A stretch of DNA of 64,000 bases from Amblyomma americanum (lineage: Eukaryota; Arthropoda; Arachnida; Ixodida; Ixodidae). Below, piece after piece: positions 1-10,562 of this stretch. How positions within the stretch are numbered: position 1 is the first letter of the stretch; the number at the start of each line of letters is the position of its first letter. Under the pieces are notes generated by a model that worked only from the letters and a program-made list of their open reading frames with translations, did not search any database and was not told the origin of the DNA. Where the stretch lies: positions 181,631,478 through 181,695,477 of the forward strand of contig NC_135497.1 in assembly GCF_052857255.1 (NCBI RefSeq), in the 5' to 3' direction. The position numbers and the translations under genes are program-made.

Positions 1-379
1 TAATCCGCTTAAGCAAGTTGTCTTCAAGGCATTCTGCTTCAGAAGCCTGGAGGGCTTCCTCACAAGACCTTTTACGGCTTGACTTATATATAGCTGAAGT
101 GCAATATTTATGTTTCAATAGGAAACACCTAGAGAGACACGTGGCCATCAGAAACATGACAATAGAAAAGAGTTCAATTCATATCTTGCCAACACATACA
201 CGCATGCATGACTGCATATAGCAGGAATATTTTATTTCCCCGGACGGACATGCTATTCCGATTCCTGTGGCACATGCGTGACAACTCCCTGCCCACTGAG
301 CCCCAATCCATCTACTAAACAGATATAATGCGTTTTTCCAAGATGAACAAACAATCTTAATAAGGCATCTCAACTGACC
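1..379. other. No gene seen
   Basis: AT-rich DNA with only short random-looking reading frames. No repeat, RNA gene or coding similarity is recognised. Confidence 0.4.
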
Positions 380-1600
380 TCCGAGAGAGGTATCGGATAT
401 TTCTTAGACGTCTTGACGAAGACATCTTGCAGATGATTACAAGGCGATTCTAGACATTTTGAAACACTCTGTAGACACCTTATAGCTCAGCTAACGCTCC
501 CACTTTTTTTGAGCTACACGACTTTTTGCAAGACTTCTTGTAGATCTCTCAAAGGCAAATTCTAGAGGTACACACTGGCTTGAGTGACAGTCTATAACAG
601 CAAACATGTATGGCAATCAGAAGTCTCAAGAACTCATTTTGAGCTGTCCCCGGAAGTATACTGCCTGGCTGCTCACTAAGCACGGTGCGTCTTAAAGACT
701 CCAAAATCTAATAGTGATGTTTCGGTAAAAGTTGAGACATCTTTCACAGACGTTTCTACTTGACCTTTTTTATGTAGAATGCGTGTGCATGCCCATAAGT
801 TAGCTTTCATTTCTGAGTTTATTTTTCTTCTGTGGTATGAATCAAGACTTGCAACTAACAGAACATCGCATTTAAACCAGACTAATTTTAATGTATCAAG
901 AATAAATGAACAAACATGAAAATATCTCCAGTAACTTTGTAGATCGGAAGATCTACCCATGCACACTGCAGAGGGCATTGGAGTGGGGTATATAAAAATG
1001 ATAAGCTAAGGTTTCCTGGTAGTATAAGGTGAGTGCTGCAGGGTTTGTATTCTTTGATGTTTCGTGTGCTTTTACGGATGACTGTGGTGGCCTTTATTAA
1101 GCACTACATAAAAAATCTTAGCCAGTTGAGACTACATATCTGGTGGGAGCCCTAGCTGAGCTAGAAAATGAGTAAAAGATGTATCAAGATGTCTAAAAAT
1201 TTTTGGAAGCAGACTACAATATATCAAGACATTTTACAAAAGTTTAGTAACTGCCTCAGAGGCCAGCTGACATGTCTATAAGACGGTTTATCTAGATGAT
1301 TAAAATATGTCTGACGAACTTTTGTGGGTGTCTAGAAGTCATCTTGGGTCAGCTACGAAACATCCTCTTAAGACATCTTGTAGCTCAAATAGGTGGAGCA
1401 TTACCTGAGCTAGAGGACATTTACAGAACATCTGAAAGGTATCTGGAAATATTTTGCGAGGCATTTGTTAGATGTCTTGCCAAGACATTTTCCAAACGTT
1501 TATAAACTGTTCGCAGATCCACTTAGGAAGTCTTCAAGACGGGTTGGACATCTTGCCAAGATTACTTCTAGTCGTCTGAAAGATGACACAGTGTTCAGTG
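380..1600. repeat. Dispersed repeat with AGACATCTTG sub-repeats
   Basis: The stretch is full of degenerate copies of a near-palindromic decamer (agacgtcttg, agacatcttg, agatgtcttg), on both strands and irregularly spaced. The part around 1150-1300 reads agctgagctagaa, then a run with caagatg, then ggccagctga, then ctataagacggttt. The same order of blocks recurs near 55352-55490, so this is a dispersed repeat and not unique sequence. No intact reading frame spans it. Its class is unknown. Confidence 0.5.
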
Positions 1601-1944
1601 GGTATGATGTATTGAATATGTTGTGCTTGTATTTCTAAACAGCCTATGAACCTATGCCTATTGCTCAAAGCTGCTGATGTGCAAGAATCGAGCGCGCTAT
1701 ACGTACCTTTTTAACACATTACTTGTGTCTAGCTGTTGACAACTCCTGTTCTGTTATTCACACGGATGATGTTTTAGATGACAAACCCGTAGAGCGTATG
1801 TGCAATATTTTTTTTCGTGACATGGTGCCACCCACTTTACCATAACTTTTTTCCTGTTACTTTTGTTTCTGATGTATTTTATAAAATGTGTGTGATCCAG
1901 CATTCTTTGTTTACAGTTCAAATTGTAAACAAGAAAAAATAAAC
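1601..1944. other. No gene seen
   Basis: Unique-looking AT-rich sequence between the dispersed repeat and SINE A. Nothing is recognised. Confidence 0.4.
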
Positions 1945-1958
1945 TCTTTGTGTGAAAA
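1945..1958. repeat. Target-site duplication, left copy of SINE A
   Basis: The 14 bases tctttgtgtgaaaa recur exactly at 2198-2211, directly flanking the SINE at 1959-2197. This is the signature of target-primed retroposition. Confidence 0.85.
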
Positions 1959-2197
1959 GCCGCCGCGGTGGCTGAGTGGTTATGGCGCTCGGCTGCTGAC
2001 CCGAAAGACGTGGGTTCGATCCCGGCCGCGGTGGTCGAATTTCAATGGAGGCGAAATTCTAGAGGCCCGTGTGCTGTGTGATGTCAGTGCACGTTAAAGA
2101 ACCCCAGATGGTCGAAATTTCCGAAGCCCTTCACTACGGCGTTTCTCATAGCCTGAATCGCTTTGGGACGTTAACCCCATAAACCAAACTAAACCAA
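1959..2197 (+). mobile_element. tRNA-derived SINE (Ruka-like, variant), copy A
   Basis: The 5' part looks like a tRNA: an A-box region (gtggctgagtggttatggc) is followed by a B box (gggttcgatccc). The body carries blocks shared by all copies here: gtgctgtgtgatgtcagtgc, acgttaaaga and ccctccactacggcg-like text. The tail is aaccaaactaaacc. A perfect 14-bp target duplication flanks it (1945-1958 and 2198-2211). This is a non-autonomous element, transcribed by RNA polymerase III from the internal boxes and mobilised by LINE enzymes. It belongs to a sub-family with a shorter tail region than copies C to H. Confidence 0.9.
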
Positions 2198-2211
2198 TCT
2201 TTGTGTGAAAA

Positions 2212-2608
2212 CACTTCCTTGTATGTCTGCAACTGTAAGAGGCGGCTCAATGACGGCACAAAATTAAAGTAAGAACAGCTCTGATTGCATTATTCCAACC
2301 TGCATGAGCTAATTCAGCTTGCGTACTTCGAGAAGCTAGGTGGTATTTCGAGTAAAGGTCTGCGATCCGAGAGTTTATTACGTCTATATGTATGGCATGC
2401 TTAGAAATGAAATATTAAAGCCCTTGTGGTTCACTTGGACGATGTAGTTGAATATTTTAATAGCCAAAGGTAAACCAGAATCGAAAGCATTGCTATCGAA
2501 ACCGAAACAGAGCTGAAGCATGCACCTAAAATCTTGGAGGACGAAATTAGCGGTCTGACCACCTGCTCGGGGCGCTGGCGGCAGTGTAGTAGCTCCGCCG
2601 CAGGACCC
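2212..2608. other. No gene seen
   Basis: No reading frame of note and no recognised repeat between SINE A and the MITE. Confidence 0.4.
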
Positions 2609-2616
2609 TACGGGAG

Positions 2617-2758
2617 CACAACCGGCTTTATTACTTGGATATGGACAAGTGGCTGCTGTTGCTAGGGGCGCCTGGCAACAGAGCCCCTGGGGACGCCCAG
2701 TGAATCAGCTGTTCGTCTAGGTGCCAAAGTACATACCTATGCAATAAAGCCGGTCGTG
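2617..2758. mobile_element. 142-bp MITE with 8-bp target duplication (hAT-like)
   Basis: The ends form a 16-bp inverted repeat with one mismatch: cacaaccggctttatt on the left, and aataaagccggtcgtg on the right. The octamer tacgggag directly flanks both ends (2609-2616 and 2759-2766). An 8-bp duplication is typical of hAT elements and is also seen in P and Merlin elements. The interior has no coding capacity and holds a small palindrome (gttgctagg with its complement). A second, decayed copy lies at 3276-3395. The superfamily is inferred only from duplication length. Confidence 0.75.
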
Positions 2759-2766
2759 TACGGGAG

Positions 2767-3275
2767 TGTCCGCTCTTTACGAAGTATGTTTCTCTATGCT
2801 GTATTTCTCATTTCTGTGCATTGCGAGTGACTTTAGTGGCAGCCACACGGCAACATCTCCGGTTTGGCGAACTTGTGACAAGGTGAGCATTTTGTTCACA
2901 AATTTGGAAAGCGTTTTTTCCCCATTATTTAACCGCGCAGTGTTTTTGTTTTTATTGCACCCTGCGTATCGTTGAATGTTATGTTCACGATAACATCAGT
3001 ACGACGTGCATGCGCTTTCCGTCTCTATTTGAAGTAACATTAGTCAATCAGTGTAAACTTTTGGATTCAATTAATCACAAACTGTCCATGTCGGTACTGC
3101 TTGTAGGACGTGCTGGGATGATTCTGCGCACGAGGTGGTCTTCTGATAATTTGTTTATTACCATATATAGCCTAGAGGCATGGAATCATTCATCCCACTG
3201 CAACAACGCTGAAAAGCTGGTTAGTGTTCATGCATCTGCCCTCCTTACAATAACCTTTCGGTAATCATTCGCATG
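2767..3275. other. No gene seen
   Basis: The sequence between the two MITE copies contains short open frames on the plus strand but no recognisable product. Confidence 0.35.
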
Positions 3276-3395
3276 GTTCCTTTGGATATGGACAAGTGGC
3301 TGCTGTTGCTAGGGACGCTAGGCAACAGAGCCCCTGGGGATGCCCAGTGGGTCAGCTGTTTGTCTAGGTGCCAAGGTACCTATGTAATCAGGCAG
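3276..3395. mobile_element. Second, decayed copy of the 142-bp MITE
   Basis: From about 3282 the sequence repeats the interior of the 2617-2758 element (ggatatggacaagtggctgc and onwards to gtctaggtgccaa) with a few substitutions. The terminal inverted repeats are hardly recognisable and no target duplication is visible, so this copy is older or truncated. Confidence 0.7.
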
Positions 3396-3957
3396 TGAAA
3401 ATTAGTAATTTCTACATATTTCAGGACAGTTCAGAGAAATGCACATGCAGCATCAATCTTCTCTTCGTAGACTTTCTATGGCCTGGATTCATTTCTTCTA
3501 GCAGAGTGGCAAGCAGTAGGTCAACTGATCACAAATTTATTTGCCTCTGATGCAAAGTAAGGAGTGCAAACATAAGACAAGTCTCTAGTCTGTTTCATTC
3601 TCACTACATTTGATCAAAGCATAATGTGAAATGCTGTACCTCCCATACCCTAGTTTTCTTTGCTTTGAGCAGTAGGTATCCACAATGAACAGCAAGGCAA
3701 CTCCACTTGCTGACGATTTTGCCTTCAGCAGCAATACAGGGAGTATGTTACCCCATGTGTTATCTCAACATAGACTCAAAACTTCAGTGAACAGCTGCGT
3801 CCACAGCTGCAATCACCTCATGAGCATGCACCCCTAAGACACATAAGGGTCATTCGGTCTATAAATTCCTCTTCTTTGTCGAGTAAACCCTCGAACATCA
3901 TTTTCAAGCCACTGAGTCGTGGCTCCTTTCACTTGGCATGCCCTGGGCCAAAACTAC
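3396..3957. other. No gene seen
   Basis: Short overlapping frames only. Nothing is recognised. Confidence 0.35.
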
Positions 3958-4175
3958 AGTGTTTGTCATCATCATCAGCAGCAGCTTATGTCCACTGCAG
4001 GACAAAGGCCTCTCCTATGCCTCTCCTGTTAACCCTGGCCTGTGCCAGCTGTGGCAACCTTATCCTTGCAAACTTCTTTATCTCATCCTCTTAGTTATCG
4101 TGCTTTCTGCCAAGATGCACCACACCATGAGGAACTTCATGTACAGTGCAAATATTGACTGGCATTCAATGTGTT
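3958..4175 (-). mobile_element. 3' end of an RTE-like LINE (fragment)
   Basis: The text from tcatcatcatcagcagcagc through ccactgcaggacaaaggcct to aacttctttatctcatcctc is the reverse complement of the 3' part of a LINE that is also present on the plus strand near 10375-10562. That copy ends in the matching (atg)n tail. The fragment is short and non-coding here. Assignment to an RTE-like clade is from memory of tick repeats. Confidence 0.6.
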
Positions 4176-4647
4176 CAGGAACCTCGAAGTGCCAAGGGAT
4201 GGATGGATGGCAGACAAGTGCCACATACATCATGCTGGATGCTGTGAGTTACTTCTTAGCACTTTGACATGGAAGTGCATCGAGGACTGATCAAAGTTTA
4301 AGAGTGGAGCCACCAGTCAGTCCAATGGCAGGGAAAAGGTAGCTAGAATAACTTTGTCCCTTTCAGTTCCTCAAAGTACAGATGTTAAACATTTAAGCCA
4401 TAGCTCATTTAAGCAGCATTGACGGCAATTGCCTGTAAAAAATTTAAAGGAAAAGAGAAAATGAGGGCGAGTTCATAGAAAAGGCAGAAGGAAGAGGGGA
4501 AGGGGGGGTAGGAGAGTGGAAGCCAAGGGTTCCTGAGAAGTGATTGTAGGATGTACAGAGAATAAGGTAACAGTATAACGATGAATGAAATGACTGGTTG
4601 GGCTGAAGGGGTAGGGTGAAAGAAACGATAAATCAGCAATCAGGGCC
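4176..4647. other. No gene seen; purine-rich stretch
   Basis: Contains a purine-rich plus strand around 4440-4520. No recognised gene or repeat. It may include more of the 5' region of the following LINE. Confidence 0.35.
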
Positions 4648-4999
4648 ATGACACTGCTGCTATGCATCCGTACTCACGAACGCCGCTTGTACAGGTGCTT
4701 CTGCTGCTTTTCCTGGGCCAGCTAACGAGTCGACGCTATTGCCTAGATGGGCCCAAAATGAACGTCTGGGAGAGCGGCGTTGCAGCCTTCTTCACAGAGC
4801 CGGTGGATGCGTACTCCCTCCCTACGGATTGGCCACGTTACCCTTCACCGCTAACTCTGGAAGCCACTTCACAGTTCGTCGAGCAACATGGGGCCATGTC
4901 ACCTATCCAGCTTCTTGAAAAGGGCGTCATTCCTGCTGACACTGTGGGCCACGACACTGCTGCTATGCATCCGTACTCACGAATGCTGCTTGTACAGGT
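4648..4999 (+). repeat. Repeated module in the LINE 5' region
   Basis: About 45 bases starting gacactgctgctatgcatc and ending cttgtacagg occur at 4648-4696 and again at 4954-4999, some 306 bases apart and nearly identical. Tandem 5' monomers of this kind carry promoter activity in some LINEs. That role is an inference here. Confidence 0.6.
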
Positions 5000-5051
5000 T
5001 AGTTATCTTGAAACTAAGTGATATCGTGACAATAATGTTTGTCTCTTTGCG

Positions 5052-5783
5052 ATGTCGTGGCCACCTGGTGTAGGGGATTACGTGAAGTATGTTCGTGCTG
5101 CTGCGTCGTACATTTGGCGCTTTTTGGTTCTTGGCGGTGACGTGGAGGTAAACTCAGGCCCTATGACTAAAGTGCAAGGACACAAGCTTGACGCTGTAGC
5201 TTTAGCCATTCAGCGTCTTCAGGCGGGCAACACAAGCCTTCTTGAATCGACAAATCAAGTCTTGAACCTCCACGTCACCCTTAGGAACGACCTGGAACAG
5301 TTAACTAAAAGAGTTACTGAACTGGAATGCAAAATTGAAACTCTTCCCTCCAGTCAATCGGTGTCAAATGATGATATCTCTAAAAAAATTCAGGACAAAG
5401 TTGATGATCTGGAAAATCGCTCAAGGCGGTCGAACGTGTTGTTTTTTGGCATCGATGAATCTATGACATACATCTGAGCCTTGGGAAGACTTCGAGCGGT
5501 ATGTAAGAGAATTTTGTTCAGAGAAACTTTGCATTACTGTCACTTCCGTTGCCAGAGCTCACCGCCCAGGGCGACTTTCGACTGACAAGAAATGCCCATT
5601 ATTGCCAAATTTTATAATAAGAAAGAAGTCGAATCCGTCATTAGTCTTGGCTACAAACTAAAGAACACCAATTTTAGCATATCACGCGACTACTCTGAGG
5701 TTGTTCATGATAAGCGCCGTAAACTGTGGCAGTTTTCTAAGACGATAAAGAAGGAGGGGGGACCGGATTCGTCTGTATTTTAA
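5052..5783 (+). pseudogene. LINE ORF1 protein (nucleic-acid-binding chaperone-like), broken
   Basis: The frame opening at 5052 starts MSWPPGVG. It carries GDVEVNSGP at residues 29-37, close to the 2A consensus DxExNPGP, then a coiled-coil region (about residues 60-110, LEQLTKRVTELECKIE) and DLENRSRRSNVLFFGI. These are typical of CR1/L2 ORF1. A stop ends the frame at 5477. The C-terminal part continues in another frame at about 5590-5783 (PIIAKFYNKKEVE, then HDKRRKLWQFSKTI). ORF1 proteins bind the element RNA. At least one frameshift and one stop break this copy. Confidence 0.75.
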
Positions 5784-5910
5784 TAAACTTCATGCAAACG
5801 ACGATGTTTATCTCTGGGACACTGCTGGCAATTAGGCTGCGCATCTAACTGATCCTTCTGCCTATTGACAACATTCAAATCATGCTGCTTCCGATTGTGC
5901 ACCGCCGATC

Positions 5911-8765
5911 TTGCCGAGACTGAAGTGTTTAGATAACATTTGCTTCCTGTATGCTAACATCAGAAGTGCTACAGCGAAAAGTGATGCCCTCTCCTCCCTT
6001 ATCGACTCCTCTGAAACCTCGTTAATAGCATTAACTGAAACGTGGCTAACCGATAATATACCAGATGTGACATCCTTTCATGCGAATCGTGTTTAAAATA
6101 TTTTCGGTGCGACAGAGAGAACAGAAGAGGAGGTGGTGTGCTTATTGTTATTAAGCAAGAGCTGATTTCTATGCCAACTGCTACTTCTACTCTTCTCGAG
6201 TGTGTATTCGTCTCCTTGAAATGCACTTCTGCAAACATTATTGCCGGTGTGTTGTATCGTCCACCCGACCTGTATGATGGCTTTGCAGATGAATTTTGTC
6301 GCTTATTGACCGATGTGTGTACGCGTTTTTCAAATTCTGTCCTAATTATGTTTGGTGACTTTAATTTCCCAGGTATCATTTGGGAAACATTATGTGTTTC
6401 TCCTAGTGACAAGGATGCGCATGCTTTCCTACAAAATTGTCTTGATTTTCATCTAACTCAGCTTAATACAAAGACCATGCGATCCTCGGGTACCACTGCA
6501 AACATTCTCGACTTGATTCTAACCAATTACCCCCAATGCTTCTTTTAAAATATTTCACCTTAATGGTTTTTCTGACCATGACATTATTACTGGGGCATCA
6601 ATTGCAGAATTGTCGACAGAAAAACTACCACCAAGCTGATCAGGTGTTATAGCAGAGCTTATTTTGACCAAATGGATCATGAATTAACCTTTTTCTGAGA
6701 AGTTCTTGGCTGAATCGTCATTCCGTTCCTTTGAACAGAACTGGGTACTGTTTAAAACTACCCTTATTAACCTCATTATAAAATACATACCGGTTATCAA
6801 GATTAAGTGCAGCAAAATTGCGCCCTGGTTCAGTGGGCGGCTGCGAAGAGCTAAGAATAAGAAAAAACGCTTGTATTGGCAGGCGGTTGCTAACAACCTA
6901 TTAAACACATGGGAAAAATGCAAACAAAGGGATAAAAATTACCAGAAAATGCTTAAAGCTACCAGTCGCCAGTTTTATAGTGACGTTTTGCCCATCATGC
7001 TGTCTAATAACCCCCATAGGTTATGGAGTGTAATTAACCCTCATTCGCATCCTGATTCTTTCTTGACAAGTTCTGTGGTGACCAGCTGGACGATGCGCAT
7101 TCTGCTCAGCTCTTTAACAACGCTTTCTCATCTGTTTTCTCTAGAGAAGTCATCACCACATCTCCAGTTCTCAACTCATTTCATGATTATTCTATGCCCC
7201 CAATAGTCATTAGTGAAGATGGTAGTCTTTCTTTGTTAAGTAATCTTAAAACTACCACAAGCGCGGATTCGCTGGGTGTTAACAACAAAATACTAAAAAA
7301 CATATCTCAGAGTATTTTTCAAGTCTTGTCTGCGCTTTTTTCTCAGTCTTTATCATCTGGCTTCATCACTCACGACTGGCGTGTAGCCAAAGTAATACCT
7401 ATTTTCAAATCTGGCACCTGCTCTGATCCTCTAAACTATAGACCCATGTCATTGACTTGCTCTTTCTCCAAACTCCTTGAACACGTCATACACACTCAGA
7501 TCATTCATTATCTTGAAGATCATAACATCATATTTAAATATCAGCACGGTTTTCGCTAGTGATTTTCTTGCGACACTCAGCTCGCCGGATTTACTAACAA
7601 CTTATTTACTTCTTTGGATGCCGTTATTCAAGTCGATGCTTTGTTTTGGGATTCTTCAAGGGCATTTGATCGGGTTCCCCACCATAGACTACTTCTCAAG
7701 CTATCGCATCTTAATGTTCACCCTCAGGTACTAGCTTGGATTAAAGGCTTCCTTTCGTCTCGCGTTCAGTTCACTTCTGTTAATGGTTCTAACTCTACAA
7801 TGGACCATGTCACTTCTGGTGTACCCCAGGGGAGTGTGCTAAGTCCCCTGCTCTTTATAATATTTATTAATGACTTGCCAAATTGCATTTCTTCACATAT
7901 TAGACTGTTTGCTGACGACTGTGTTGTGTACCGAACAATTACAAATGACTCTGACCGACAATCTTTACAAACTGACCTCGATTCTATTAACACTTGGTGC
8001 CAGTTGTGGCTTATGACCCTAAACCCCTCTAAGACAAAGCTCGTCTCCTTTACTCCAACCTCTCTGCTTTTCCTATCAATAAACCCTCTCTCTCTCTTCT
8101 TTACTAGAAATTCTTATCGCATCCCAACCACATACTCTCTTAATGACATAACAGTTGAGACAACTTCCGCTTACAAGTATCTAGGAGTTTACCTTCAATC
8201 AGACTTAACCTGGAACTATCATATTAACTTTTGATTCTAGCAGCTGCTAACCGTTCTCTTGGCCTTTTAAAACGTAACCTTCTACATGCTCCGGCGCACG
8301 TGCGTAAACTTGCTTATATTACATTAATTCGACCTGAAATTGAGTACGCTTCAGCCATATGGAACCCAGATCAAGCCTACATCAAAGATAACATAGAATC
8401 CCTGTAAAACCACGCTGCTCGTTTCATTTATCCTGCTACTCACATTTTACTAGCGTCACGGCGTTAAAAGCTCGTGCTGGACTTAACAACCTTTCCCATT
8501 GTCGCAAACTGGCTCGCTTAACTCTTTCCACAAAATTTACCATCATCCGTTGCTTCTCGACGTTTTCTTTCACTCACCCTCAGTAGTGTTTTCATGCCGT
8601 GACCATCCTTTCAAGATAAAACGCATCACATGTCACGCTTCAAATTCTGCCAAATCATTCATACCCAAAACCATTATTGATTGGAACCGGCTGCCTTCCA
8701 CAATTGCAACTCAGACAAATGCGACATCATTTCATGAACTTTTAAAAAATCAAAGCGATGTGTAG
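5911..8765 (+). pseudogene. LINE ORF2 (endonuclease and reverse transcriptase), broken
   Basis: Endonuclease pieces are ICFLYANIRSATAKSD and LIALTETWLTDN near 5930-6060, then MFGDFNFPGIIWE and NILDLILTN near 6348-6530. Reverse transcriptase pieces are NYRPMSLTCSFSKLLEH (about 7435), FDRVPHHRLLLKL (7669), SGVPQGSVLSPLLF (about 7816) and the catalytic FADDCVVYR (about 7907). The C-terminal region runs to 8765 (FIPKTIIDWNRLPS). Frame changes occur near 6100, 6550, 7060-7190, 7560, 8235 and 8460. The FADD active site is preserved but the product could not be made whole. Confidence 0.85.
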
Positions 8766-9048
8766 TTTTCTTCTAGTTCTGGTCTACTCACCGTAATGTG
8801 TTTGATTTTGTTTTTCGTTCTGTTTATTACGTTTTATTTTTTAATGATGTTCATTTTGCATTTTGTTTTTCCGCCACATTTTGATACTCGCTGACTATCA
8901 GTTATTTCGCTTTTCTTATTTTGTTTTTTGTTCTCTTCCTCATGTTAGATTTTCCTTCTTGTATCTTCATGTTCGAATTTTTACCCCCTATGTAATACCC
9001 TCGTGAGGAGGGCCTTTCGGGGTATCTTTAAATAATAATAATATGAAG

Positions 9049-9214
9049 CACTGGGAAAACCTCTGACCACGTGTGAGACCTTTTTAAATAATTACTCCAG
9101 TGCTGAAATATGCATGTTTGCACTTTGAATGCAAACATGCGAGCGCGTGGCCGCACTCTTTAGAGGTTCATTGCGTGGACAAAGCCACTCATCGCTGCAA
9201 AATGGCGCAGGAGA
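9049..9214. other. Short gap between LINEs, nothing seen
   Basis: No recognised feature between the LINE tail and the RTE-like fragment. Confidence 0.4.
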
Positions 9215-9480
9215 TGAACCTGAATGTAGTGCTAGTACTCCTCTACGGGCCAGAAATGTGGAGGCTAACTTTCGGGTTCAGCTCAGGTTAAGGGCAACAT
9301 GGGTAGCTATGGAAAGAAGAATGATAGGTGTAACATTAAGAGACAGGAAGCGGGCAGAGTAGGTGAGGGAACAAATGCCTTAATGATCAAATGCGGGTTA
9401 GTGATATCCTAGTTGAAATCAAGAGGAAGCAATAGGCTTCGGCAAGGCATGTAATGTGAAGGCAAGATAACCACTGGTCC
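9215..9480 (+). mobile_element. RTE-like LINE C-terminal region, left part
   Basis: The frame at 9129-9362 reads LRATWVAMERRMIGVTLRDRKR, the conserved region after the reverse transcriptase in many tick LINEs annotated as endonuclease-reverse transcriptase. It continues with VSDILVEIKRKQ-like text. The element is cut at 9480 by a TTAA-flanked insertion and resumes at 10371. It is 5' truncated. Confidence 0.75.
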
Positions 9481-10374
9481 TTAAAGGGACTATGCAACGA
9501 ATAAAAAGTCACTTGTAAATGTTTTCAATGCTTAGAAATGATGCTAAGAAGCGTTCACACAAAGCACGAGTCTTCGGAAATGAGCTGGCAATTTATTATG
9601 AACTTTTAAAAACCGTGTTTTTCAAAATTCGCGGGCCGATTGGTGTACTTGTAGTGACCGATTTTGGAACTAAAATCGTGGAACAAAGACGTCACTGTAC
9701 CATGACGTCGCCAGGCCACCACACGCTCTCATTCGCTGGAGCCACGGCAGCCACGACGTCACGGGCACACTTCCGGTAGCCGTGAAAATCGTCTGCTCGT
9801 GCCGCCGCGCAACCCTCTCGGGCAAGCGAGCCAGGGCATTGCATTCACGCATATGGTTTCAATTTTCCTCTGCCGCCTCCTTCTGTCGGGAGTTCTGGAG
9901 CCACTCGCACGGCTCTTCGTGCGCACACATAGGACTCGATGCCCATCGCGGCCGTAAAAGCGAGCAGTCGCACCTCGAGGTCCGGCTTTATTACTGCTAA
10001 TTACCGCAGATGACAAGCAAAGAAACCCAGTGCGCGCCGCAATCCAGGAAGGAGAAGAGACCGGAGAGATGCTGCCACGCCGCCGACGCTGCTGCTGGGG
10101 GGCTAGGAGCGACAACCAGAAGTTGAAAAGCGAATGTCATCTAATGACGTATTCAAAGGCGGGGTGCAGTCCCAGACCTGTTTTCTTAATTTTTTTCTGG
10201 TGCTCCTCGTGTACGAATTGAGGGGGAGAGGAGGAGCGTAATTTTTAATCGTCTATATCTTCGCTGTTATTGATGCTAGCTCAAAAATTCTTGCACTGGG
10301 GTGATGAGTGATCGAATGCCTATCTCTAGTCTGCTTTACGTAATCTCAATTAATTTATTGCATAGTCCCTTTAA
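9481..10374. mobile_element. Non-autonomous TTAA-type DNA transposon inside a LINE
   Basis: TTAA at 9481-9484 and 10371-10374 flanks 886 bases that begin agggactatgcaa and end ttgcatagtccct, a perfect 13-bp inverted repeat. Removing the insert and one TTAA rejoins the LINE without loss (ccactggtccTTAAgggtaacgg). TTAA duplication is known for piggyBac and Kolobok elements. The interior has no transposase-like frame, so it would depend on a related autonomous element. The longest internal frame (9759-10115, minus) is Arg- and Ser-rich and shows no domain. Confidence 0.85.
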
Positions 10375-10562
10375 GGGTAACGGAGTGGATTCCAAGAGAA
10401 GGCAAGCGTAGCAGGGGCTGGCAGAAAGTTAGGTGGACGGATGAAATTGAGAAGTTTGCAGGCATACAGTGGACGCAGCTGGCAAAGGGCAGGGTTAGTT
10501 TGAGAGACATGGGAGAGACCTTTACCCTGTAGTGGGCGTAGTCAAGCTGATGATGATGATGT
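10375..10562 (+). mobile_element. RTE-like LINE C-terminal region and 3' end, right part
   Basis: Read through the 9481-10374 insertion, the frame gives RVTEWIPREGKRSRGW, then QKVRWTDEIEKFAG, then IQWTQLAKGRV. This is the conserved extreme C terminus of the RTE-like LINE protein. It ends in the repeat tgatgatgatgatg at about 10548-10562. The piece is non-functional because the element is 5' truncated and interrupted. Confidence 0.75.

Larger units (their letters stand above)
4648..9048 (+). mobile_element. CR1/L2-type LINE, nearly full length but broken
   Basis: In order, the element shows a 5' region with a repeated module (4648-4696 and 4954-4999), ORF1 with a coiled coil, an apurinic-type endonuclease, reverse transcriptase, a C-terminal region, and a 3' end with the tail aataataataat at about 9033-9045. 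There is no RNase H domain. That, with the short tandem tail and the 2A-like motif near the start of ORF1, fits the CR1/L2 group. Several frameshifts and stops separate the domains, so it is not expected to make active protein. No target duplication was found. Confidence 0.85.

Noticed and set aside
9759..10115. 118-codon minus-strand frame inside the TTAA element
   Set aside because: Arg/Ser-rich without transposase features. The element looks non-autonomous.
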